Shown one piece after another: positions 56,790 to 64,000 of a stretch of DNA of 64,000 nt. Made by a program: the position numbers and the translations under genes. The notes beneath the pieces are model-generated. The model saw nothing but the letters and a program-made list of their open reading frames with translations, had not been told where the DNA came from and searched no databases. Numbering within the stretch: the first letter of the stretch is position 1; every line of letters begins with the position of its first letter. The DNA is taken from NCBI GenBank assembly GCA_020853095.1, contig JADYZN010000024.1, positions 62,001 to 126,000 of the forward strand. Direction: 5' to 3'. This DNA is from Phycisphaerales bacterium. Lineage in GTDB: Bacteria; Planctomycetota; Phycisphaerae; Tepidisphaerales; Tepidisphaeraceae.

Positions 56790-57068
56790 CTAAAGAGCGT
56801 GGCGGTAGATCAAAACATGCAGCCGCCACATGATCAAAAATGCGATGCACAACAGGAGGCTGATGATCACGTCCCCCCAGAACGTCTTGAACCTCAGCCG
56901 CAGACCCTGCACGATGACGTATCGCCGCACCAGCGTGATGTACTTGTCGCCGCCGGCCAGCCAGACGTACCACCCCCACAACGACTGCAACGTCACCACG
57001 GTCGCGTAGATCGTCACGACCGTGCCGAGGAAATAACGGAAAAATTCAAAAAAATCGATGTCCGGCAT
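56790..57068 (-). CDS. Small membrane protein, function unknown
   Basis: 92 aa with two transmembrane helices (FFRYFLGTVVTIYATVVTL and VIISLLLCIAFLIMW). Rich in Trp, Tyr and Phe. It lies 6 bases after the YggS-type gene and 12 bases before the SAP-like membrane protein gene, all on the minus strand, so it is probably part of a three-gene operon. I do not recognise the family. Confidence 0.65.
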   Translation of the reverse strand: MPDIDFFEFFRYFLGTVVTIYATVVTLQSLWGWYVWLAGGDKYITLVRRYVIVQGLRLRFKTFWGDVIISLLLCIAFLIMWRLHVLIYRHAL

Positions 57069-57074
57069 GGATCA

Positions 57075-57839
57075 TCACGCGCCATCTTCCGAATCGTGAA
57101 CCTCGCCTCCGAACAGCGCCGTCCCGATCCGCACCATCGTCGCCCCTTCAAGGATCGCCGGCTCAAAATCGCCGCTCATCCCCATGCTCAGGTGTCGAAG
57201 CGAGTTGCCGCCGATCTTGTGCCATTTGAGCTCTTCAAAAATTTCGCGCGTGCGGGCGAAGACGGCCCGCGCCTCATCGGGGGTTGAATCCAGCGGGGCC
57301 ATCGTCATCAGGCCCATGATCTGCAGGTTCGGCATCGAGTCGATCTGTTCGGCCAGATGCACCGCCGCGCCGACCGCCACGCCGAATTTGCTCTTTTCCT
57401 CGCTGGCGTTGAGCTGCAGCAAAACCGGCATTCGACGCTGAATCCTGCCCGCCTGGGCGTCCAGTTCCTCGGCCAGCCGCAGACTGTCCACGCTGTGGAT
57501 CAATTGAACCAGCGGCAGCACCGCCTTGACCTTGTTGCGCTGAAGATGACCGATCAGATGCCAGCGCAGTTTGGACGCCAGCGATTCGTTTCCGTGGCTT
57601 TTTTGACGCACGAAAAATTCGTTCACCTGCGCGGCGCGCTGGGTCAGCACCTGCACGCGGCTTTCGCCCAGGTCCCCCACGCCCAGTTGCAGAATCTCGC
57701 GAATCTGTTCGGGGGCGGCGGTCTTGGTCACCGCGATCAGCGTAACCTCCGATTCCTGGCGTTTCGCCTTGGCGCACGCGGATGCGATGCGCTGTCTGAT
57801 CTGGTCCAAACGCTCGGCAAGTGGGGAATTTCTGGCCAC
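57075..57839 (-). CDS. YggS/PROSC family PLP-binding protein
   Basis: 254 aa. The PLP lysine is Lys39 in LIAVTKTAAPEQI, and the phosphate-binding glycine run is near the C terminus (LSMGMSGDFEPAILEGATMVRIGTALFG, split here by the family signature SMGMSxDxxxAI). WHLIGHLQRNK is the other conserved segment. These proteins buffer pyridoxal phosphate and have no known reaction. The GTG at 57839 is used: GGAG lies 7 bases upstream; a much longer open frame exists but its front is not protein-like. Confidence 0.92.
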   Translation of the reverse strand: MARNSPLAERLDQIRQRIASACAKAKRQESEVTLIAVTKTAAPEQIREILQLGVGDLGESRVQVLTQRAAQVNEFFVRQKSHGNESLASKLRWHLIGHLQRNKVKAVLPLVQLIHSVDSLRLAEELDAQAGRIQRRMPVLLQLNASEEKSKFGVAVGAAVHLAEQIDSMPNLQIMGLMTMAPLDSTPDEARAVFARTREIFEELKWHKIGGNSLRHLSMGMSGDFEPAILEGATMVRIGTALFGGEVHDSEDGA

Positions 57840-57934
57840 GGATCGACTCCTTCGGCTATTACTGTAACAGAACATCCGTGCGAGTAGAATATGGTTCGTC
57901 AAAGCGGCCGGCCCGTCCGGCGGAGATGAACTGC

Positions 57935-58582
57935 ATGAGCCAAAGCGCACGTTACCAACAAGCCCTGTCCCTGATCGACGCTGCTCACGCCGAGGATGCT
58001 CGGCAAACCACCGTCGATGGCCGGCCCATCGCCGTCGAGCTGCTGTATGCCATGCGGCTGACCGGCTGGTTGAACCGGCTTTATCCCGATGCGGGCGAAT
58101 CGTTGCTGCTGGCGGTGCGGGCGCAGCATCTGCGCCGATGGCGGATTCCACGCGACCAATATCCGATGGACCGCGCCGGCTATCTGAAATGGCGAAAGGA
58201 TTTGTCGCAATTCCATGCCCAACAGGCCGGCGAGTTGTTGCGGCAGGTCGGATACGAAGAGGCCGACATCGCGCGGATTCAATCGCTGGTTCGCCGGGAA
58301 CGGCTGAAATCCGATCCCGATTCACAGGCCGTCGAGGATGTCGCCTGCCTGGATTTCATGGAACATGATCTGGAAGAATTTTCGGCCGGGCGGGATGAGG
58401 AGCAGTTGCGGACGATTCTTTCGCGCACATGGATCAAGATGTCCCCCCTGGCCCGGCAGGCGGCCGGGTCGATCGCATTGCCGCCGGCCATCGGGCGGAT
58501 CATCCATTCATTGCCGACAGCGCCGCCAGCGACTTCGCCCGCTCCAGCAGCGTCGCCGTCGAAACCGACTGGGATGACTTGA
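57935..58582 (+). CDS. DUF4202-like protein
   Basis: 215 aa. The run ARYQQALSLIDAAHAED near the N terminus and VRAQHLRRWRIPR followed by PMDRAGYLKWR are the hallmarks of DUF4202, a helical domain of unknown function with conserved His, Arg and Asp that resembles an HD-type hydrolase layout (RAQHLRRW; DVACLDFMEHDLEEF). ATG 57935 has GGAG 9 bases upstream; ATG 57926 is too close to it. The 3' 83 bases overlap the end of a gene on the opposite strand. Confidence 0.75.
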   Translation: MSQSARYQQALSLIDAAHAEDARQTTVDGRPIAVELLYAMRLTGWLNRLYPDAGESLLLAVRAQHLRRWRIPRDQYPMDRAGYLKWRKDLSQFHAQQAGELLRQVGYEEADIARIQSLVRRERLKSDPDSQAVEDVACLDFMEHDLEEFSAGRDEEQLRTILSRTWIKMSPLARQAAGSIALPPAIGRIIHSLPTAPPATSPAPAASPSKPTGMT

Positions 58583-59105
58583 TCCGCACTTCAAAGAGTT
58601 TCTCCGCGTGCGGTTCGTGATGCAGTTCCACCGCCGCGCCGGCGTACAGTTCGGCCATGATCGAATCCAGATCGCCCCGGATCGATTCAAACGTTGCGTT
58701 GGTGTTGGGGGCGGCCAGCCGGTCGTTGATCCGCACGACCAGTTCATCGCCGCCAAAACGGATGCCGTTCAATTTCGCTTCCTCTTCCAGCCGAACGCAC
58801 CCTTCCAGCGCGATGACCAGCACCGCCGTCAGCTTGTCGGCCAACGACCCCGCCAGCGGCTGTTTGCGGTTGTATTGCAACCCCAGCCGACCCTCGGCGC
58901 GATCGGTGCAGAAGTTCCCCTCGTGCGCCACCAGCACCGTTCCCGGCCCGTTGTGGACGAGCTGATAATCCGCCACGTCAACCAGCAGATGGTCCGCAAC
59001 CCGCTGGTTTTGAATCCACGAATGAAACACCGGCACGAACGCATCGGCCGGCAATTCCGGCGGATCCTTCACGAAAAACTTCACGACCAGTTTATAAGCA
59101 TCCAT
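58500..59105 (-). CDS. Conserved hypothetical protein
   Basis: 201 aa from the ATG of MDAYKLVVKFFVKD. The N-terminal ~75 residues read as a compact alpha/beta domain (FVPVFHSWIQNQRVADHLLVDVADYQLVHNGP with a His-Gly stretch), followed by an NxRxxxL-type helical segment. It has no motif I can tie to an enzyme. Proteins of this length and start are frequent in cyanobacterial and planctomycete genomes near sulfur and nitrogen reductases; here it lies 117 bases downstream of the sulfite reductase gene. Its last 83 bases overlap the DUF4202 gene tail to tail. Confidence 0.6.
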   Translation of the reverse strand: MDAYKLVVKFFVKDPPELPADAFVPVFHSWIQNQRVADHLLVDVADYQLVHNGPGTVLVAHEGNFCTDRAEGRLGLQYNRKQPLAGSLADKLTAVLVIALEGCVRLEEEAKLNGIRFGGDELVVRINDRLAAPNTNATFESIRGDLDSIMAELYAGAAVELHHEPHAEKLFEVRIKSSQSVSTATLLERAKSLAALSAMNG

Positions 59106-59127
59106 AAAAATCACAGTATGAATCGAA

Positions 59128-59201
59128 CCGCGGAGAGACCACGGAACACGGAGAAAAATGAAATTACGAACATCTTCTCCGTGATCTTTGTGCCTCCGTG
59201 G
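59128..59201. repeat. CACGGAG-type dispersed inverted repeat
   Basis: CACGGAGAA (59147-59155) pairs with TTCTCCGTG (59175-59183), flanked by CCACGG (59139-59144) and CCGTGG (59196-59201). The sequence is a degenerate copy of the CGGAGACACGGAG repeat that is scattered between genes in many environmental bacterial genomes, including planctomycetes. It lies between the sulfite reductase gene and the hypothetical gene. Confidence 0.7.
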
Positions 59202-59222
59202 CACATTCATTCATAATATTGT

Positions 59223-61496
<2,274 letters not shown>

Positions 61497-61560
61497 AAAT
61501 CCACTTACCTTCGCCAAATCAAATATCGAAAGGTTAAATATACCACTTCCCCATAGGATT

Positions 61561-61599
61561 TGTCTAGTTTGAAGTGCAAAATGATTATAAAGCTAGACA
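61561..61599. promoter_or_regulatory. Inverted repeat in the divergent region of sulfite reductase and AlkA genes
   Basis: TGTCTAG (61561-61567) and CTAGACA (61593-61599) form a perfect 7-bp inverted repeat with a 25-base spacer in an A+T-rich 134-base divergent region. A TATAAA (plus strand, 61586-61591) and TATAAT (minus strand) lie inside the spacer, so it could be an operator for either gene. No well-spaced -35 could be assigned. Confidence 0.35.
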
Positions 61600-61630
61600 T
61601 GGATTGAATTTATGATAACCTACTATTCCT

Positions 61631-62269
61631 ATGTGGTTTGAAGATTCCAAGGTTTGTCCCCCGTGGAACGCCGCCGCCAGGGCCTTGGCCAAGGCCGATC
61701 CAAAACTTGGGCGGCTCATCGCCACGGTCGGCCCATGCACCTTGCGCCGGCGACGGGATTATTTTGTCGTGCTGGCCAAAGCCATTTTCAGCCAGCAGAT
61801 TTCAACGGCCGTGGCCCGCGTGTTGTTCGCCCGTTTCAGGAAACAATTTCCAGCCGGCCGGCCGACACCTCAGCGCGTGCTGGACCTGCTCAGTAAGAAC
61901 CCGCAAGCCGCCCGACGATGCGGCCTGTCTCGCCAAAAGGAAGCGTACCTTCTGGACCTGGCCCGTCATTTTGTGACCGGTGAAATTCCGACCCGCCGGT
62001 TCGCCCGCATGGAGGATGAACAGATCATCCAGTCGCTGGTCCGCGTCAAAGGGGTCGGCCGATGGACCGCCGAGATGTTCCTGATTTTCGTCCTCAACCG
62101 CCCCAACGTCCTGCCGGTTGATGACTTGGGGTTGCGCAAAGGAATCCAGAAGCTCAGACGACTCAAGGAACTGCCCAAACCCAAACAATGCACCCAAATC
62201 GGCCGCCGCTGGCATCCTCACCGCAGCCTCGCCACGTGGTATCTGTGGCGCAGCCTGGATGGCAAATAA
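61631..62269 (+). CDS. DNA-3-methyladenine glycosylase II-like (HhH-GPD)
   Basis: 212 aa, typical size for bacterial AlkA/Mag-type enzymes without the N-terminal AlkA domain. FSQQISTAVARVLFARF, the helix-hairpin-helix VKGVGRWTAEMFLIF and the catalytic aspartate of LPVDDLGLRKGI are all present. It removes alkylated purines in base excision repair. No iron-sulfur cluster cysteines are seen, in line with the AlkA rather than EndoIII branch. It is divergent from the sulfite reductase gene. Confidence 0.92.
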   Translation: MWFEDSKVCPPWNAAARALAKADPKLGRLIATVGPCTLRRRRDYFVVLAKAIFSQQISTAVARVLFARFRKQFPAGRPTPQRVLDLLSKNPQAARRCGLSRQKEAYLLDLARHFVTGEIPTRRFARMEDEQIIQSLVRVKGVGRWTAEMFLIFVLNRPNVLPVDDLGLRKGIQKLRRLKELPKPKQCTQIGRRWHPHRSLATWYLWRSLDGK

Positions 62270-62291
62270 ATTCGTCCCAACTCGCGTTTGA

Positions 62292-62307
62292 ATGCAAAAT
62301 ATTGCAT
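62292..62307 (+). promoter_or_regulatory. Operator palindrome upstream of higBA
   Basis: ATGCAA-AATA-TTGCAT, a perfect 6-bp inverted repeat with a 4-base spacer, ending 9 bases before the higB ATG. CATAAT at 62305-62310 may be the -10 and is partly covered by the palindrome. HigA-type antitoxins bind such sites to repress their own operon. Confidence 0.55.
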
Positions 62308-62316
62308 AATTCAGGC

Positions 62317-62601
62317 ATGGTGATCCGCGGCCGCAAAGCGATTGACCGCGCGATGCGGAAGCATGCCCATGTACGCAAACCACTCAGGCAATGGGTGGAG
62401 CTTGTGGAGGCGGCGGAATGGCGCAACATCATCGATGCTCGTATGACATGGCCGACGGCGGATGCCATCAAAGGCACGGCATTTACCTGCTTCAATATCG
62501 GAGGCAACAATTTCCGTCTGATCGCGGTTGTCTCATATCAACGGCGTGAAATTGTGATTGAAGAAATCCTCAGTCATGCGGACTACAGTAAGAAGTACTG
62601 A
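62317..62601 (+). CDS. higB: HigB-type mRNA interferase toxin
   Basis: 94 aa. MVIRGRKAI start, WRNIIDARMTWPTADAIKGTAFTCFNIGGNNFRLIAVVSY and the end IEEILSHADYSKKY are characteristic of the HigB family (RelE fold), with the NIGGNNFRLI strand and the late His and Tyr that support RNA cleavage. It cuts mRNA on the ribosome. The antitoxin gene follows 9 bases later. An operator palindrome is just upstream. Confidence 0.92.
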   Translation: MVIRGRKAIDRAMRKHAHVRKPLRQWVELVEAAEWRNIIDARMTWPTADAIKGTAFTCFNIGGNNFRLIAVVSYQRREIVIEEILSHADYSKKY

Positions 62602-62610
62602 GAGGTTGCG

Positions 62611-63036
62611 ATGAACAAGACCAGGAAAACGGCAATTGCGACGGATGATTATCTGGATCTGGTACGGCGTTTTCCCCTCCGTCCGATCCGCAATGAAGCG
62701 GACTATGATACGGCCATTGAGATTCTAAAAAGTCTTGTATCGCGAGCCGATGAGGAACTCAGCCATGGCGAAAGCGACTACGCGGATGCGCTGGGGCATT
62801 TTGTCGATCTGTATGAGAATGCGCATTATCCGCTGGAAAACGAACTGCACACTCCGCTGGAACGGCTCAAATTCCTGATGAGGCTGCATGAAATGAAAGC
62901 TCCTGGACTGGGCAGGCTGCTCGGCAGCAGTTCGGCGCAGGCCTCGCAGATCCTCAATGGCAAGCACGAACTGAGCAAGTCAGACATTCGGCTTCTGGCA
63001 GACCACTTCAAAGTCAGTCCGGCCCTGTTCATTTGA
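62611..63036 (+). CDS. higA: HigA-type antitoxin with C-terminal HTH
   Basis: 141 aa. An N-terminal helical part (DYLDLVRRFPLRPIRNEADYDTAI) that binds the toxin, and an XRE-type helix-turn-helix (~88-140, GLGRLLGSSSAQASQILNGKHELSKSDIRLLADHF). The order toxin first, antitoxin second is the HigBA pattern. It should neutralise HigB and repress the operon through the palindrome at 62292-62307. Confidence 0.93.
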   Translation: MNKTRKTAIATDDYLDLVRRFPLRPIRNEADYDTAIEILKSLVSRADEELSHGESDYADALGHFVDLYENAHYPLENELHTPLERLKFLMRLHEMKAPGLGRLLGSSSAQASQILNGKHELSKSDIRLLADHFKVSPALFI

Positions 63037-63054
63037 GCAGAGGCACTTGGCGGG

Positions 63055-63750
63055 CTATTTCAATTCCACCGTCCAGTAGGCCGTGTCGAGGAACTGTCGC
63101 CAGCTTTGGTATCGCTCATCCGCCAGGCGGATGTTGATGACCGGGCTGCGGCGGGGTTTGACCGGCTTGGTGATCAGATGCATGTGGGCCTGATCGGGGG
63201 TGCGGCCCCCTTTTTTGACGTTGCATCGGACGCAGCAGCAGACGATGTTTTCCCACGTGCTGCGGCCCCCCTGGCTTTTGGGGACGACGTGGTCCAGAGA
63301 CAATTCCGTCGTCGGCATGCGCTTGCCGCAATATTGACAGCGGTTGCTGTCGCGGGCGTAGATGTTGCGACGGTTGAACTTCACATCCTGGCGGGGCAGC
63401 TTGTCATATCCCAGCAGACGGATGATCCGCGGCACGGCGATCTGAAACCGCACCGTGTGAATCCAGTCGAATTCATCCGGTTCAAACTCCGCCTTCAACA
63501 GGGAAATTTCCTGCCAACTGGCGAAGTCAAAATTCTGCCACTTGCTCTGTCCCGCCGCATCCGTCTCGATGTGAACCACTTCGGCCAGCTCGCGGCACAG
63601 CAGCGAAAACGCCCGCCGGACGTTGACCACGCGAATGGCCTGGTAAAACTTGTTGAGCACCAGGACGTTGGCATTGAGCGCCGCCGCCACGGTAACGCCC
63701 GCGGGCGCGGAAAAGGGCGGCGGAAATTCGAGCGGCTGGTTCATCATCAT
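63055..63750 (-). CDS. HNH endonuclease
   Basis: 231 aa. The C-terminal half carries RCQYCGKRMPTTELSLDHVVPKSQGG and NIVCCCVRCNVKKGGRTP, the HNH motif (Asp-His, Asn) with two zinc-binding CxxC pairs. The N-terminal ~110 residues, VLNKFYQAIRVVNVRRAFSLLC onward, are the domain usual for the cyanobacterial and planctomycete HNH proteins of this type. It may act in DNA repair, restriction or mobile-element biology; the target is unknown. It converges on higA, 18 bases apart. Confidence 0.88.
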   Translation of the reverse strand: MMMNQPLEFPPPFSAPAGVTVAAALNANVLVLNKFYQAIRVVNVRRAFSLLCRELAEVVHIETDAAGQSKWQNFDFASWQEISLLKAEFEPDEFDWIHTVRFQIAVPRIIRLLGYDKLPRQDVKFNRRNIYARDSNRCQYCGKRMPTTELSLDHVVPKSQGGRSTWENIVCCCVRCNVKKGGRTPDQAHMHLITKPVKPRRSPVINIRLADERYQSWRQFLDTAYWTVELK

Positions 63751-63887
63751 CGCCTGTTCGGCAGACTTGGCCCGCGAGCAGGCATGCGAATTCTACCGCC
63801 GATATACATCAAAGACCAGTCAATCGACCGATTCGGAGCGCCATCGGACTATCCTCCAGGGGTGTCGGGCGTACAATTGGATGAACC

Positions 63888-64000
63888 ATGATGAATGCAA
63901 TGGCCATCCTGGCGACAATGCTGGCCGTGACGATGTCCGTTTCATCCGCCCATGGCCAGATCCGCATCATCCCGGCACGGGCGACGATGCTGGCCGACAC
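63888..64000 (+). CDS. N-terminal start of a secreted protein (cut by window edge)
   Basis: From ATG 63888 the frame reads MMNAMAILATMLAVTMSVSS then AHGQIRI..., a clear Sec signal peptide with an A-x-A-like cleavage near SSAHG, and continues in frame to the end of the window. Only 37 codons are visible, so the product cannot be named. TACAAT at 63872-63877 could be a -10, but no -35 is visible. Confidence 0.55.
   Translation, partial: MMNAMAILATMLAVTMSVSSAHGQIRIIPARATMLAD

Noticed and set aside
57075-58325. 416-residue YggS protein with a long N-terminal domain
   Set aside because: The extension is antisense to the DUF4202 gene and basic and disordered. GGAG fits the GTG at 57839.

Overview
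The window looks like a chromosome segment of a GC-rich planctomycete, most likely of the class Phycisphaerae. That assignment is an inference from several features: two PEP-CTERM (exosortase-sorted) secreted proteins, a planctomycete-style pseudopilin, a GntR regulator with a LacI-type sensor domain, an adenylate cyclase with a CHASE2 domain, and a class II ribonucleotide reductase. No rRNA, tRNA, IS element, CRISPR array or replication origin was recognised.

Layout. 0-2 kb: a radical SAM protein and a quinone oxidoreductase on the minus strand. 2-7.7 kb: a GntR/LacI-type regulator behind a promoter with a clear operator, a PEP-CTERM protein, a pseudopilin and a large secreted barrel/HEAT/jelly-roll protein, probably one polysaccharide-related locus. 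7.7-9.2 kb: an unexplained structured leader, dCTP deaminase and a small lipoprotein. 9.3-15 kb: nrdJ, class II ribonucleotide reductase, carrying two inteins, each placed directly before a catalytic cysteine. Together with dCTP deaminase this makes a dNTP-supply region. 15.1-19.4 kb: a tight row of CHASE2 adenylate cyclase, SH3 protein, M48 lipoprotein protease and amidohydrolase. It faces a cyclic-nucleotide-binding DUF1003 membrane protein, which follows a three-gene ABC-2 exporter operon (20.3-25.8 kb).

26-29 kb: two nucleotide-sugar genes (epimerase and dehydrogenase) that converge on a MntA-HepT toxin-antitoxin module. The module is bracketed by a 66-bp direct repeat derived from the 3' end of the dehydrogenase gene. 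29-37 kb: an isolated nuoA, a coiled-coil protein, a PEP-CTERM metalloprotease, TerC, and methionine synthase metH followed by an M48-like membrane protein that lacks the zinc motif. 37-42 kb: a short-chain dehydrogenase, CoA-transferase and thiolase operon that reads well as 3-hydroxybutyrate/acetoacetate breakdown, divergent from an MFS transporter; then trmL and a pterin dehydratase.

43-53 kb: nuoHJKLM and nuoN of respiratory complex I. nuoI is missing from its usual place, and a 1.65-kb accessory insert between nuoM and nuoN carries a NucS-like nuclease, a decayed HEPN toxin and an intact MNT antitoxin. 53-64 kb: clpB, two unknown genes, a YggS-type PLP protein, a DUF4202 gene overlapping an unknown gene tail to tail, a ferredoxin-type sulfite/nitrite reductase with a C-terminal helical extension, an AlkA-like glycosylase, a HigBA toxin-antitoxin pair, an HNH endonuclease, and the start of a secreted protein cut by the window edge.

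The strongest second-look items are the double intein in nrdJ, the repeat-bracketed MntA-HepT unit, the nuclease/HEPN/MNT insert inside the nuo operon, the structured leader before dcd, and the protease-like protein behind metH.
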